DNA of 64,000 nt from positions 62,001 through 126,000 of the forward strand of contig NZ_BSDJ01000004.1 in assembly GCF_027925525.1 (NCBI RefSeq), in the 5' to 3' direction. This DNA is from Paenibacillus tyrphae (lineage in GTDB: Bacteria; Bacillota; Bacilli; Paenibacillales; NBRC-103111). The stretch's first letter is position 1, and each line of letters starts with the position of its first letter. The translations under genes were made by a program, and so were the position numbers. The notes beneath the pieces are model-generated. The model ran no database searches, was not told the origin of the DNA, and worked only from the letters and a program-made list of their open reading frames with translations. Shown in pieces: positions 1 through 12,146 of the stretch.

Positions 1-2
1 AG

Positions 3-740
3 GACATCGTCCCCCAATCGATGCAGGTGTACGCGCTGAAGGCTCATCATACGCTGAAAGACTGGCAGCGGCTGCACGAGGAAACCGGGCACAGCCGTTT
101 TCCGGTGGTGGACGAGTGGAACCGCGTCATCGGCATGATTACGTCGAAGGATTTGATCGGCGCCGAACCGGACCAGACGATCGACAAGCGGATGACCCGG
201 GGACCGGTGACGGCAAGCGCAAACACGTCGGTGGCGGCGGCGGCCCATCTGATGGTATGGGAGGGCATCGAGCTGCTGCCGATCATCGACATGAGCCGCA
301 AGCTGACCGGCGTCATCAGCCGTAAGGACGTGCTGAAGGCGATGCAGCATATTCAGCGCCAGCCGCAGCACGGGGAGACGTTCGAGGATTTGATCTGGTC
401 GGGCTTCTGCGAGGAGAAGGACGGGGACGGGCATACCGTCTTCCGCGGGACGATTACCCCGCAGATGACGAACCGGCTCGGTACCGTCTCCGAAGGCGTG
501 CTGACGGTGCTGATGACGCAGGCTGCTTATCACGCGGTGCAGGATGTCAAGAAGGGCGATCTGGTGCTGGACAACATGGCTTCGTATTTTATCAAGCCGG
601 TGCAGATTGACAGCGCGGTAGAAATTCGTCCCCGCATCATCGAGGTGAGCCGCAAATTCGGCAAAATCGATGTCGAGATGCATCTGGACGGGGTCTTGGT
701 GGCCAAGGCGATGCTGACGGCGCAAGTATTCGAGCCTTAG
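3..740 (+). CDS. ytoI: CBS-pair / hotdog-fold protein, YtoI-like, 5' end cut off
   Basis: The frame is open to the left window edge, so the true start and the N-terminal DRTGG/HTH part expected for YtoI lie outside. What is visible begins inside a CBS pair (roughly the first 110 residues, with the two repeats around FPVVDEWNRVIGMITSKDL and LLPIIDMSRKLTGVISRKDV). It then continues into a C-terminal hotdog (4HBT-like thioesterase) domain containing TPQMTNRLGTVSEGVL. CBS pairs of this kind bind adenine nucleotides; the substrate of the hotdog domain in this family is unknown. It is convergent with the minus-strand ytpI-ytrI-ytrH group, a neighbourhood also seen in Bacillus. Assignment rests on domain order and synteny; function is not established. 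Confidence 0.8.
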   Translation, partial: DIVPQSMQVYALKAHHTLKDWQRLHEETGHSRFPVVDEWNRVIGMITSKDLIGAEPDQTIDKRMTRGPVTASANTSVAAAAHLMVWEGIELLPIIDMSRKLTGVISRKDVLKAMQHIQRQPQHGETFEDLIWSGFCEEKDGDGHTVFRGTITPQMTNRLGTVSEGVLTVLMTQAAYHAVQDVKKGDLVLDNMASYFIKPVQIDSAVEIRPRIIEVSRKFGKIDVEMHLDGVLVAKAMLTAQVFEP

Positions 741-749
741 AGGGGGAGA

Positions 750-836
750 GGGGCGGCTGCGAAGCCGCTTAAGCCCGCGAAAACACGGCTGAGTCGAAAC
801 GGCTTCACGGGTTTCACGGGCTTTGCGGGCGGCCGG
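750..836. terminator. Inverted-repeat-rich convergent intergenic region
   Basis: The gap between the two converging genes holds a GCGGCT/AGCCGC hairpin near 752-767 and a longer GCCCGC/GCGGGC pairing around it. A tandem CCCGTGAA repeat is also present on the minus strand. No clean T-tract follows on either strand, so terminator function is only plausible. Confidence 0.3.
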
Positions 837-837
837 T

Positions 838-1125
838 TTATTTCCGGCTGAACAGATTGTGATTGCGGATCCCCGCAAACAGATTGAACAAGCCGAGCAG
901 CAGGCAGACGGTTCCGAAGATGCGGCGGGTTGCGGAATCTTCGAAGAAGAACAGTTGGGATACGGCGATGACAACAAGCATAAGTCCCATGCAGATGTTC
1001 ATCCGGGCCGAGTACAGGCCGCGCTGTTTCGGTTCCGTTTCCCGGCGGTAACGCACGCTGAAATAGAGCGACAATACGAGGAAGATGACGATCAGCACGC
1101 TGAGCGTCCATTGAATGGTTTGCAT
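838..1125 (-). CDS. ytpI: Small membrane protein, YtpI family
   Basis: A 95-residue protein with three predicted membrane segments: about 6-25 (TLSVLIVIFLVLSLYFSV), 45-62 (NICMGLMLVVIAVSQLFF) and 69-87 (IFGTVCLLLGLFNLFAGI). This matches the YtpI family of spore-formers in length and pattern. I took the ATG at 1125 because the upstream in-frame extension is hydrophilic and runs into ytrI; the purine-rich AAGGATG before it is a mediocre ribosome site. It lies 62 bp downstream of ytrI on the same strand and may be read from the ytrH-ytrI promoter. Function is unknown; family assignment is by pattern and position. Confidence 0.72.
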   Translation of the reverse strand: MQTIQWTLSVLIVIFLVLSLYFSVRYRRETEPKQRGLYSARMNICMGLMLVVIAVSQLFFFEDSATRRIFGTVCLLLGLFNLFAGIRNHNLFSRK

Positions 1126-1187
1126 CTTGAGCGGCACATCCTTATGTACGGGTTCTGCTTCCACTTTAGCGATTTCCGCCCGGGAAA

Positions 1188-1715
1188 TCAACCGGCAGCG
1201 GGAGAATACGAGAGCGGGATGCGTTTCCACTCTTTGACCGTGACCCATACCTTCAGCTCCGTTTGCGTCAGCACGATCCATTTGACGGCCTGTACGATAT
1301 AATCCTTATCCAGCACGCCGACGTATGGCTTCTCCGTCAAAATTTGCTCGTACACGTCGGGCATGGCGGCAAAATCCGATATTTTGCGGCCGACGACGAT
1401 TTTTTTCAAATCGCCGTGAATGCGGCGCTTCAGCTCGCTTTCCGTCACCTTGTCGAGCGTCGTGTGCTCAGCGGGCTCGATATAAATGTTCAGGAGATTG
1501 ATCGTCGTCTGCTGATTTTTCGTTTTGGTCAAATCGGCGATTTTGACCTCCAGATCCACCTTGGCGGAGAGCAGCTCCCGGTTCTGCTCGATCATCATAT
1601 TCAAGCGTTGATTGTACACGCTCAGAAACAGGGCAGCGCCGATGACAATCCCGGCCATAAGAAGGCCCGCCGCACGCAAAAAACCGCCGGACGAACCGGA
1701 AGCGGGCGCCTTCAC
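1188..1715 (-). CDS. ytrI: Sporulation membrane protein YtrI
   Basis: A 175-residue bitopic protein. A short cytoplasmic head is followed by one membrane helix at about 13-34 (AAGLLMAGIVIGAALFLSVY), a coiled-coil-prone stretch (about 38-70) and an external alpha/beta domain. This is the layout and length of B. subtilis YtrI, which with YtrH is needed for full sporulation efficiency and is made in the mother cell under sigma-E (established for B. subtilis). Its start codon overlaps the end of ytrH by 4 nt (1712-1715), so the two are translationally coupled. Confidence is high because of the pair and the adjacent dnaE. Confidence 0.85.
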   Translation of the reverse strand: MKAPASGSSGGFLRAAGLLMAGIVIGAALFLSVYNQRLNMMIEQNRELLSAKVDLEVKIADLTKTKNQQTTINLLNIYIEPAEHTTLDKVTESELKRRIHGDLKKIVVGRKISDFAAMPDVYEQILTEKPYVGVLDKDYIVQAVKWIVLTQTELKVWVTVKEWKRIPLSYSPAAG

Positions 1716-2044
1716 CCTTCGCTACCTCCTTTGCAGATCCACTGGATCAGAGTCGAGCCCATATGCGCGCCGACGAAGGCGCAGACGATGTACAAGATTT
1801 GTTTGATCGCCGGGGAGATGTGTCCCTCGATAAAATGCGTCTCGATCGCGCGGATCGGATCGATTGTCCCGCCTATGGCGGCGACGATCGCCCAAATTTT
1901 GATTTGCTCCGCGACGCTCGTCATCCGGTACACCGGCGGTTCAAGCGTCAATACGGCGCTGATGCCGGCCAGCATCGTCCCCCCGAGCACGACTCCGAAC
2001 GCCACGAAAAAATCAAGAAAGCATCTGGATACAAATGGAGACAT
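1712..2044 (-). CDS. ytrH: Sporulation membrane protein YtrH
   Basis: A 110-residue hydrophobic protein with three predicted membrane segments (about 10-32, 46-62 and 80-102). The loop IDPIRAIETHFIEGHISPAIKQ is typical of YtrH. In B. subtilis the ytrH-ytrI operon is sigma-E dependent and affects spore maturation. Here it is the first gene of the minus-strand group, divergent from dnaE across about 140 bp. An AGGATGAGG purine stretch lies just before the ATG. A sigma-E-like promoter is seen upstream (see 2136-2164). Confidence 0.88.
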   Translation of the reverse strand: MSPFVSRCFLDFFVAFGVVLGGTMLAGISAVLTLEPPVYRMTSVAEQIKIWAIVAAIGGTIDPIRAIETHFIEGHISPAIKQILYIVCAFVGAHMGSTLIQWICKGGSEG

Positions 2045-2135
2045 CGTTCCTCATCCTTTCCGGACCTGTTGAGCCGTTCCCAGCCGTTCGGGGCTTGGCC
2101 GACTTCGCCTTACTAAATATATGGCACACTTGTTC

Positions 2136-2164
2136 GCATTATGCTAAACTATGGATAAATATTT
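2136..2164 (-). promoter_or_regulatory. Possible sigma-E promoter for ytrH-ytrI
   Basis: On the minus strand AAATATT (2164-2158), a 14-bp spacer and CATAATGC (2143-2136) resemble the sigma-E -35 (KMATATT) and the first half of the -10 (CATACAnT) with the expected spacing. The second half of the -10 matches poorly. The site fits the known sigma-E control of ytrH in B. subtilis. It overlaps the dnaE upstream region on the other strand. Confidence 0.42.
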
Positions 2165-2186
2165 CAAACGCGGGGAGGCGGCCCGG

Positions 2187-5873
<3,687 letters not shown>

Positions 5874-5915
5874 ATCGCGCCTCCCCCGCATACATTTAGT
5901 AACCCGCACCCAGTT

Positions 5916-5942
5916 CGGCGAGACGTGAGACTCGCCGGTTTG
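5916..5942 (+). terminator. Weak hairpin after dnaE
   Basis: CGGCGAG (5916-5922) pairs with CTCGCCG (5931-5937) around an 8-nt loop and is followed by GTTTGC rather than a real U-tract. It may act as a weak terminator or as an RNA-end stabiliser. Confidence 0.35.
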
Positions 5943-5980
5943 CACGAGTTACGAATGGAACCGGAGGAGGCGTTGTTTTT

Positions 5981-6475
5981 ATGTCCTGCCAACGTATTGT
6001 CGAATATTTGAAGAAGCGCGGCGTAACCGTCGAACGCATAGCGGATATTGTGCGCGAGCTGCAGCTTCCCTATAATCCCGCGCTTTCCGCGGAGGCGTGC
6101 ATCGAGAGCGTGATGGCGGTTCTCCAAAAGCGCGAAGTCCAATACGTGCTGTATACCGGTATCGCTTTGGACGAGCTGGCCGAACGGAAGGGGCTGCCCG
6201 AACCGTTGCAGGGACTGATGGAGACGGATGCGCCCTTGTACGGCGTGGACGAGACCTTGGCGCTTGGCATCGTTCACGTATATGGCATGGTCGGGCTGAC
6301 CAGCTTCGGTTATTTGGACAAGAAAAAACCGGGCATCATCCGCGAGCTGAACGACCACCCGAAGCGCATTCACGTCTTTTTGGATGACCTGGTGGCAGGG
6401 CTGGCCGCTGCGGCTTCGGCCCGGATCGCGCACAGGCATCAGGATGAGGCGGACGGCCTCCCGCCGCAAACCTGA
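5981..6475 (+). CDS. Phosphatidylglycerophosphatase A family protein (YutG-like)
   Basis: A 164-residue soluble-looking member of the PgpA superfamily, the type found in Bacillus as YutG. Recognisable blocks are YVLYTGIALDELAERKGLP, YGVDETLALGIVHVYGMVG and a C-terminal LDDLVAGLAAAASARI. PgpA proteins dephosphorylate phosphatidylglycerophosphate to phosphatidylglycerol. The short Firmicute version lacks the membrane helices of E. coli PgpA, so that activity is inferred rather than shown. A strong GGAGGAGG stands 11 nt before the ATG. It is about 100 bp after dnaE, separated by a weak hairpin, and may be transcribed with it. Confidence 0.8.
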   Translation: MSCQRIVEYLKKRGVTVERIADIVRELQLPYNPALSAEACIESVMAVLQKREVQYVLYTGIALDELAERKGLPEPLQGLMETDAPLYGVDETLALGIVHVYGMVGLTSFGYLDKKKPGIIRELNDHPKRIHVFLDDLVAGLAAAASARIAHRHQDEADGLPPQT

Positions 6476-6511
6476 CGTCGAGATTTGCCGAAACGGCGCG
6501 CCTTTTAGGAT

Positions 6512-6601
6512 AAAGACCTCCCCTTCCGGCATACCGAACTTCGGTTGCGGGAAAAAGTGCACTTATGATATCATTATTGCATTATGTTCGGGAGGTCTTT
6601 T
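6512..6601. repeat. 11-bp perfect inverted repeat masking a ribosome site
   Basis: AAAGACCTCCC (6512-6522) is the exact reverse complement of GGGAGGTCTTT (6591-6601), 68 nt apart. The right arm contains the ribosome site of the gene at 6605 and is followed by more T residues. Read-through RNA from upstream could therefore hide that ribosome site or terminate, whereas RNA starting at the internal promoter lacks the left arm. Confidence 0.7.
6546..6575 (+). promoter_or_regulatory. Probable sigma-A promoter for the 6605-10469 group
   Basis: TTGCGG (6546-6551), an 18-bp spacer and TATCAT (6570-6575) give an expected transcription start near 6582. That is between the arms of the inverted repeat and just before the ribosome site of the small gene. 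It is the only good promoter I see before accD. Confidence 0.5.
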
Positions 6602-6604
6602 TTC

Positions 6605-6796
6605 ATGTGGACGGTTATCTATATCGCTCCGACCGCTAAAATCGCTGAAAGAATCAAGCAAAGACTTACGGAAGAAGGCTTCCTTGTTCAAGTCCGCGCT
6701 ATCAACATGACCAAAAACCAGTTTGAAATCGTCGTTCCCGAAGGCGAATTGGAAGAGGTTCAGGAAGTGCTGAACTCCATTTTGCATAGATCCTAA
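6605..6796 (+). CDS. Conserved small protein of unknown function upstream of accD
   Basis: A 63-residue soluble protein starting MWTVIYIAPTAKIAERIKQR. It has an alternating pattern of a beta strand, an amphipathic helix, a strand (FEIVVPEGELEEVQ) and a helix, suggesting a small ferredoxin-like or glutaredoxin-sized fold. I chose the ATG at 6605 because GGGAGGT sits 7 nt upstream; a longer frame from 6584 would overlap that ribosome site. As far as I recall, similar short proteins stand before accD in other spore-formers and some databases label them glutamate decarboxylase, which is impossible at this size. Its gene lies 32 bp before accD and is probably co-transcribed. I cannot assign a function. 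Confidence 0.72.
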   Translation: MWTVIYIAPTAKIAERIKQRLTEEGFLVQVRAINMTKNQFEIVVPEGELEEVQEVLNSILHRS

Positions 6797-6828
6797 ACAA
6801 GTCCCAATATCTCAAGTGAGGTGTAATT

Positions 6829-7752
6829 GTGCAATTTAAAGACTTGTTTCAAAAAAAAAGAAAATATGCCACGGTTCCTTCCGTGGACAGGACGGCTCCG
6901 AACCGGGTGATGGACGGAGCTATCGACGTTCCCGAAGAGCGTCCGAAGCGTGAAATCCCGGAAGGCCTGATGAACAAGTGCCCCAAGTGCGGGACGATCC
7001 AGTACAACAAAGAGCTTGATAAAAACTTAAAGGTATGTACCGCTTGCGAGTACCATTACAAGCTGAATGCCGTTGAACGTATCCAGATGACGATGGACGA
7101 AGGCCGCTTTGTGGAATTTGACAGCGAGATGGCATCTCAGGACCCGCTGGAATTCCCCGACTACATAGCCAAGTACAACAAAGCGGTCGAAGCTACCGGC
7201 ATGCAGGACGCCGTCATTACCGGCGAAGGAACGATCGGAGGGTATCCGGTCGTCGTAGCGGTGATGAGCTTCGACTTTATGGGCGGATCGCTCGGATCAG
7301 TTGTAGGCGAGAAGGTGACGAATGCGATCGAGCATGCGACCCGGACGAACCGGCCGGTTATCATTTTCTCCACATCGGGCGGCGCGCGGATGCAGGAAAG
7401 CATTCTCAGCCTGATGCAGATGGCGAAAACGAGCGCGGCGATTGCCAAGCTGAACGAGCAGGGCGGCCTGTACGTTTCCGTCATTACCGACCCGACTTTC
7501 GGCGGCGTCAGCGCGAGCTTCGCGATGCTCGGAGACTACATTATTGCCGAGCCGGGGGCAGCGTTCGGCTTTACCGGCGGACGCGTCATCGAACAGACGA
7601 TGAAAATCAAGCTGCCGCCAGGCTTCCAGACGGCGGAATTCAACCTGAAGCATGGACAAGTGGACTTGGTCTCGCACCGCAAAGAAATGCGCAGTACGCT
7701 GACCCGTCTTCTTAGCATGCACGCGGTAAAGGAGGAAACCGTTAATGGCTAG
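6829..7752 (+). CDS. accD: Acetyl-CoA carboxylase carboxyltransferase subunit beta
   Basis: The 307-residue beta subunit of the carboxyltransferase half of acetyl-CoA carboxylase, which moves CO2 from carboxybiotin to acetyl-CoA to make malonyl-CoA for fatty acid synthesis. An N-terminal zinc ribbon is visible as CPKC (Cys51, Cys54) and CTAC (Cys70, Cys73). The crotonase-like core follows with [20 protein letters not shown] and [12 protein letters not shown]. The start is GTG, preceded by AGTGAGGTG. The 3' end overlaps accA by 8 nt, and the accA ribosome site AAAGGAGG lies inside accD, so the two subunits are translationally coupled. Confidence 0.97.
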   Translation: MQFKDLFQKKRKYATVPSVDRTAPNRVMDGAIDVPEERPKREIPEGLMNKCPKCGTIQYNKELDKNLKVCTACEYHYKLNAVERIQMTMDEGRFVEFDSEMASQDPLEFPDYIAKYNKAVEATGMQDAVITGEGTIGGYPVVVAVMSFDFMGGSLGSVVGEKVTNAIEHATRTNRPVIIFSTSGGARMQESILSLMQMAKTSAAIAKLNEQGGLYVSVITDPTFGGVSASFAMLGDYIIAEPGAAFGFTGGRVIEQTMKIKLPPGFQTAEFNLKHGQVDLVSHRKEMRSTLTRLLSMHAVKEETVNG

Positions 7753-8719
7753 TGAAATGCCTTTTGAGCAGCCGCTAGTCGAGCTTCGCGCCAAAATCGA
7801 CGAGCTGCGCAAGTTCGGAGCGGACAAGCAGATCGATTTCTCCGAGGAGATCAAGCGCTTGGAGCAGCGGCTGGAGCAGCTCGAAACGGAATTGTACGCC
7901 GGCATGTCGACCAAGCAAAAAATGCAGGTAGCCCGTCATCCGCAGCGCCCGACGACACTGGACTACATTCAGCATTTGTTCACCGATTTCATCGAGCTGC
8001 ACGGGGACCGTTTATTTGGCGACGATCTGGCCATTGTAGGGGGCATCGCCCGCTTTAACGGCATTCCGGTGACGGTTGTCGGCCATCAAAAAGGGAAAGA
8101 TACGAAGGACAACATTGCGCGTCACTTCGGCAGCCCGCATCCGGAAGGCTTCCGCAAAGCGCTGCGCTTTATGAAGCAGGCGGACAAGTTCAAGCGCCCG
8201 ATCATCACGTTCATCGATACGAAAGGCGCTTATCCCGGCAATGCGGCGGAAGAGAGAGGGCAAGGGGAAGCGATCGCCCGGAATCTGATGGAGATGGCGT
8301 CCTTGCGGGTGCCTGTCTTGTGCGTCGTCATCGGCGAAGGCGGTAGCGGCGGCGCTCTGGCGCTTGGCGTAGGCAACCGCGTATTTATGCTTGAAAATGC
8401 AATTTATTCGGTCATCAGCCCGGAAGGCGCGGCCTCGATCTTATATAAAGACGCTTCAAAATCGATGGAAGCAGCCGAAGCGATGAAAATTACGGCGGAC
8501 GAAATTTTGAAGCTCGGCGTTATCGATGCGATCATTTCCGAACCGAAGGGCGGTGCCCATCGGGATGTTGCCCTGCAGGCGGAATCGATCAAGCAAATGT
8601 TGTGGACCCACTTGCAGGAATTGCTCAAGATGACGGAGAATGAATTAATAGAAGACCGCTATAATAAATTTAGACAAATCGGTCGGTTCACCACCATCCA
8701 GGAGGGAAATCATGCGTAA
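7745..8719 (+). CDS. accA: Acetyl-CoA carboxylase carboxyltransferase subunit alpha
   Basis: The 324-residue alpha subunit, partner of AccD in the heterotetrameric carboxyltransferase. An N-terminal helical coiled-coil section (about 8-50) precedes the crotonase fold. Family signatures are [45 protein letters not shown] and [17 protein letters not shown]. Length is normal. Its end overlaps the start of pyk by 8 nt, so accD, accA and pyk form a tightly packed unit. Confidence 0.97.
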   Translation: MASEMPFEQPLVELRAKIDELRKFGADKQIDFSEEIKRLEQRLEQLETELYAGMSTKQKMQVARHPQRPTTLDYIQHLFTDFIELHGDRLFGDDLAIVGGIARFNGIPVTVVGHQKGKDTKDNIARHFGSPHPEGFRKALRFMKQADKFKRPIITFIDTKGAYPGNAAEERGQGEAIARNLMEMASLRVPVLCVVIGEGGSGGALALGVGNRVFMLENAIYSVISPEGAASILYKDASKSMEAAEAMKITADEILKLGVIDAIISEPKGGAHRDVALQAESIKQMLWTHLQELLKMTENELIEDRYNKFRQIGRFTTIQEGNHA

Positions 8720-10469
8720 AACAAAAATTGTGTGTACCATCGGACCGGTCAGCGAATCGCTGGACATGTTCAAGAAGCTCATTGATGCAGGGATGAACGT
8801 TGCTCGGCTGAACTTCTCCCACGGCGATTTCGAAGAGCATGGCAACAGAATCAAGAACGTGCGTCAAGCTTGTCAGGAGCTCGGCAAAAGCGTAGCCATT
8901 CTGCTTGATACCAAAGGACCGGAAATCCGGACCGGCAAGCTGAAGGACGATCAAAAAGTTGAGCTGCTCCAGGACAATTTGATTACTTTAACGACGGAGG
9001 AAGTACTCGGCGATGCCGAGCGCGTTTCCATCACATACAGGGACCTTTACAAAGACGTCAAGATCGGTTCCACCATTCTGATCGATGACGGCTTGATCGG
9101 ACTGACGGTCGAAGATATCCGCGGAACGGATATCGTGTGCCGGATTAAAAACGGCGGACTGCTTGGCGGCAAAAAAGGCGTGAACGTGCCTGGAGTGAAA
9201 ATCAACCTGCCGGGCATCACGGAAAAAGACGCGAACGATATCATTTTCGGCATTCAGCAGGGAGTGGATTTTATCGCTGCTTCTTTCGTGCGCAAAGCGA
9301 GCGACGTCCTTGAAATCCGCGAAATTCTTGACCGTCATAACGCAACGCATATTCAAATCATCTCCAAAATCGAAAACCAGGAAGGCGTGGAAAACCTCGA
9401 CGAAATTCTAGAGGTATCCGACGGTCTCATGGTAGCGCGCGGCGATCTCGGCGTGGAAATTCCGGCTGAAGACGTGCCAATCGTGCAAAAAGCGATGATC
9501 AAAAAATGTAACCAAGTTGGTAAACCGGTTATTACGGCTACGATGATGCTGGACTCCATGCAGCGCAACCCGCGCCCGACGCGTGCGGAAGCGAGCGACG
9601 TGGCGAACGCGATCTTCGACGGCACGGATGCCGTGATGCTATCCGGCGAAACGGCGGCAGGGAAATACCCGGTAGAGTCTGTTCAGACGATGGCCCGCAT
9701 CGCCGAGCGTGCGGAATCGGCATTGGAATATCGGGAAATTTTCATCCGTCAGAGCAATGCGCAGCAGACGACCGTAACCGAGGCGATCAGCCAAGCGGTA
9801 GCGAACTCGGCGCTTGATCTGGACGCCAAAGCGATTCTGACTTCCACGGAAAGCGGCTATACGGCGCGTATGGTGTCCAAGTACCGTCCGAAAGCGCCGA
9901 TCATCGCGGTAACGCCGAACGATCGCGTGTTGCGCCGTTTGTCGCTCGTATGGGGCGTTATTCCGGTGAAGGGTGAGACCTGCACCTCGACGGACCAATT
10001 GTTCGAGCATGCCGTAGACGCTAGCGTGAAGGCTGACCTCGTCAGCTTGGGCGATCTCGTCGTCATCACCGCAGGCGTACCGGTCGGCCGCTCTGGAACG
10101 ACGAACTTGATCAAAGTTCATCAAATCGGTGAAATGATTGCCAAAGGCCAAGGGATCGGCACGCAAATCGCCACAGGCCACGTCGTAACGGCCCGCTCCG
10201 CCGAAGAAGCGAATGCGAAGACGACCGAGGGCTGCATTCTGGTTACCGTGACGACCGATAAAGACTACATGCCGGCCTTCGAGAAAGCGGCGGCAGTAGT
10301 TACCGAAACGGGCGGTATCACGTCCCATGCGGCGGTTGTCGGCATCAGCTTGGGCAAACCGGTCATCGTCGGTGTAGACAACGCGCTTGGCATCTTGAAA
10401 GACAACGACGAAGTATCCATCTATCCGGAAGTCGGCGTCATCTATTCCGGCCGCGCACGCGTGCTGTAA
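8712..10469 (+). CDS. pyk: Pyruvate kinase with C-terminal PEP-utilizer domain
   Basis: A 585-residue pyruvate kinase, converting phosphoenolpyruvate plus ADP to pyruvate plus ATP. The N-terminal barrel starts [16 protein letters not shown]. The family signature is [17 protein letters not shown], and the active-site stretch [20 protein letters not shown] is intact. After the normal allosteric C domain there is an extra domain of about 100 residues ending [18 protein letters not shown]. This is the PEP-utilizer mobile domain typical of Bacillus-type enzymes and it retains its TSHAA motif. In B. subtilis pfkA sits between accA and pyk; here pyk overlaps accA directly. A clear terminator follows. 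Confidence 0.97.
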   Translation: MRKTKIVCTIGPVSESLDMFKKLIDAGMNVARLNFSHGDFEEHGNRIKNVRQACQELGKSVAILLDTKGPEIRTGKLKDDQKVELLQDNLITLTTEEVLGDAERVSITYRDLYKDVKIGSTILIDDGLIGLTVEDIRGTDIVCRIKNGGLLGGKKGVNVPGVKINLPGITEKDANDIIFGIQQGVDFIAASFVRKASDVLEIREILDRHNATHIQIISKIENQEGVENLDEILEVSDGLMVARGDLGVEIPAEDVPIVQKAMIKKCNQVGKPVITATMMLDSMQRNPRPTRAEASDVANAIFDGTDAVMLSGETAAGKYPVESVQTMARIAERAESALEYREIFIRQSNAQQTTVTEAISQAVANSALDLDAKAILTSTESGYTARMVSKYRPKAPIIAVTPNDRVLRRLSLVWGVIPVKGETCTSTDQLFEHAVDASVKADLVSLGDLVVITAGVPVGRSGTTNLIKVHQIGEMIAKGQGIGTQIATGHVVTARSAEEANAKTTEGCILVTVTTDKDYMPAFEKAAAVVTETGGITSHAAVVGISLGKPVIVGVDNALGILKDNDEVSIYPEVGVIYSGRARVL

Positions 10470-10506
10470 TAGAACGTCGTCGAAGCCTTGCGATAGCAGA
10501 ACAAGC

Positions 10507-10544
10507 GGAGCGAAATCGAACAGCGGTTTCGCTCCTTTGCTTTA
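10507..10544 (+). terminator. Intrinsic terminator after pyk
   Basis: GGAGCGAAATCG (10507-10518) pairs with CGGTTTCGCTCC (10524-10535), with one wobble and a 5-nt loop, followed by TTTGCTTT. It closes the accD-accA-pyk unit. Confidence 0.8.
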
Positions 10545-10577
10545 CACCTATCTTCCATGAGGATTCAGGAGGTCCGT

Positions 10578-10979
10578 ATGCAGCATACTTTACGCGTCCG
10601 CTATCAGGAAACGGATCAGATGGGCGTCGTGTATCACGCCAACTATTTGAATTGGTTTGAAGTCGGCCGGACCGAGATGATCCGCGAGCTGGGTATGCCT
10701 TATCAAGGGCTGGAGACCCGCGGCTTGCTGCTGCCAGTGATTGAGGCGGACCTGAAATTCCGCGCGCCCGCCCGTTACGACGATTTGGTGACGATTGATA
10801 CCAAAGTTGTCGAGTTGACGAGTCTTCGAATCCGGTTCGCTTATGAAATTAAACGCGGCGAGGAAATGCTGGTCACCGGAGGAACGCAGCACGTCTGGTT
10901 GAATCAGGATTGGAAGCCGGTGCGGATCGACAGGGATGTGCCTGATTTATATGCCCTCCTTGTCAAAGCCATGGGCTAA
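10578..10979 (+). CDS. Acyl-CoA thioesterase, YbgC/4HBT hotdog family
   Basis: A 133-residue single hotdog domain with the signature YQETDQMGVVYHANYLNWFE. Asp13 sits in the catalytic position of 4-hydroxybenzoyl-CoA-type thioesterases and His20 is the nearby conserved histidine. Such proteins hydrolyse short or aromatic acyl-CoA thioesters; the true substrate cannot be read from sequence. The start at 10578 is set by AGGAGGT 5 nt upstream; an earlier in-frame ATG would bury this ribosome site. It stands alone between the pyk terminator and the LysR gene. Confidence 0.85.
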   Translation: MQHTLRVRYQETDQMGVVYHANYLNWFEVGRTEMIRELGMPYQGLETRGLLLPVIEADLKFRAPARYDDLVTIDTKVVELTSLRIRFAYEIKRGEEMLVTGGTQHVWLNQDWKPVRIDRDVPDLYALLVKAMG

Positions 10980-11062
10980 TGCGCATCATAATTCCGCTAA
11001 CCTAAAAAACAATGAAGGACTTGGCCTTTTTGGTCAGGTTCTATTCCTATTTATGCTATATT

Positions 11063-11092
11063 TTCCAAAATGATTCGTCCCTATTGTATAAT
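11063..11092 (+). promoter_or_regulatory. Probable promoter of the LysR gene
   Basis: A consensus -10 TATAAT (11087-11092) lies 18 bp after TTCCAA (11063-11068), within an AT-rich stretch 46 bp before the start codon. Confidence 0.5.
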
Positions 11093-11137
11093 TTAAGTAC
11101 AAGCGAAGGATTGAACGATCAAAAGGGGAGAGGCACG

Positions 11138-12040
11138 ATGGAACTGCGTCATTTGCGATACTTCGTAACGGTTGCGGAGGAGCTGCATTTCGGCCGGGCG
11201 GCTGCTCGCCTTAACATGGCGCAGCCGCCGTTAAGCCAGCAAATCCGCAAGCTGGAGGAAGAGCTTGGATTTTCGTTATTTTCCCGAAGCAAGCAGCACG
11301 TTGAATTAACGGATGCGGGGAAAGTGTTCCTGGAGGAGTCGCGGTCGGCTTTAGCGCGTGTGGAGCAAGCGCGAGAGGCGGCGGAGAAAGCGAGCCGGGG
11401 GCAAACGGGCAGACTGGCGATCGGCTTTGTCGGTTCGGCGACCTACCACATCGTTCCGCTGCTGCAGCAGTATCGGCTTCGTTTTCCTTCGGTGGAATTG
11501 AAGCTTCATCAAATGAAGAGCGGGAGCCAACTGCAAGCGCTGCACGAAAAAAGCATTCATCTCGGAATTGTGCGCGCCTCAATTCACAGTCCGCATTTGA
11601 ATACGGAGCTGTTTATGCGCGAGCCGTTTATGGCGGTGCTTCCCGAAGCGCATCCGTTGGCCGGCAGGCAAGCACTTAGCGTTCGCGATCTGGAGCACGA
11701 GCCGTTTATTTTATCTCCCAGGCAAAACGGCTCGACCTATCACGATGCGGTCATCCATTTATGCTATAAGGCCGGATTTTCGCCTAATATTGCGCTGGAA
11801 GCGCCTGAAATCTTAACCGTTGTCGCCTTTGTAGCCGAAGGGATGGGGGTTGCTTTAGTTCCCGCGTCCTTTCGGCACCAGCAAAATCAAGGGGTCGTTT
11901 ACCGGGACATTCGGGAAGCCCCCGTTCTGGAAACGGCGTTCATTTGGCGGAAAGACGAGAAAGCGCCGGTGCTGCACGAATTTTTGAAGCTCGGCCGGAC
12001 ATACGGCGGTGGAACGAAGAGTCCTATCCACCCGGCTTGA
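11138..12040 (+). CDS. LysR-family transcription regulator, likely of the methylcitrate operon
   Basis: A 300-residue LysR protein. The N-terminal winged helix-turn-helix (MELRHLRYFVTVAEELHFGRAAARLNMAQPPLSQQIRKLE, about 1-60) precedes a periplasmic-binding-fold effector domain (about 90-295). The start at 11138 is chosen because AAAGGGGAGAGG stands just upstream and the family begins at MELRHL; a longer frame to 11012 is unsupported. The gene lies directly before and co-directional with the three methylcitrate genes, separated by 106 bp. The gap holds TTCC-N8-GGAA (12045-12060), compatible with a LysR T-N11-A site. Control of that operon is inference from position. Confidence 0.88.
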   Translation: MELRHLRYFVTVAEELHFGRAAARLNMAQPPLSQQIRKLEEELGFSLFSRSKQHVELTDAGKVFLEESRSALARVEQAREAAEKASRGQTGRLAIGFVGSATYHIVPLLQQYRLRFPSVELKLHQMKSGSQLQALHEKSIHLGIVRASIHSPHLNTELFMREPFMAVLPEAHPLAGRQALSVRDLEHEPFILSPRQNGSTYHDAVIHLCYKAGFSPNIALEAPEILTVVAFVAEGMGVALVPASFRHQQNQGVVYRDIREAPVLETAFIWRKDEKAPVLHEFLKLGRTYGGGTKSPIHPA

Positions 12041-12044
12041 TACG

Positions 12045-12110
12045 TTCCGCATATCAGGAAGGACGTAACGGATATTGGACGCGTTTTCCAGCGGGTCGAT
12101 ATACTGAAGG
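12045..12110 (+). promoter_or_regulatory. Possible promoter and LysR site before mmgD
   Basis: A small dyad TTCC-N8-GGAA (12045-12060) is followed by TTGGAC and, 17-19 bp later, GATATACT. This would place an activator site just upstream of a promoter for the methylcitrate operon. The -10 spacing is ambiguous. Confidence 0.35.
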
Positions 12111-12146
12111 GGCAAAGCCAAACCATCGGGAGGAGCGAAAAGAACG

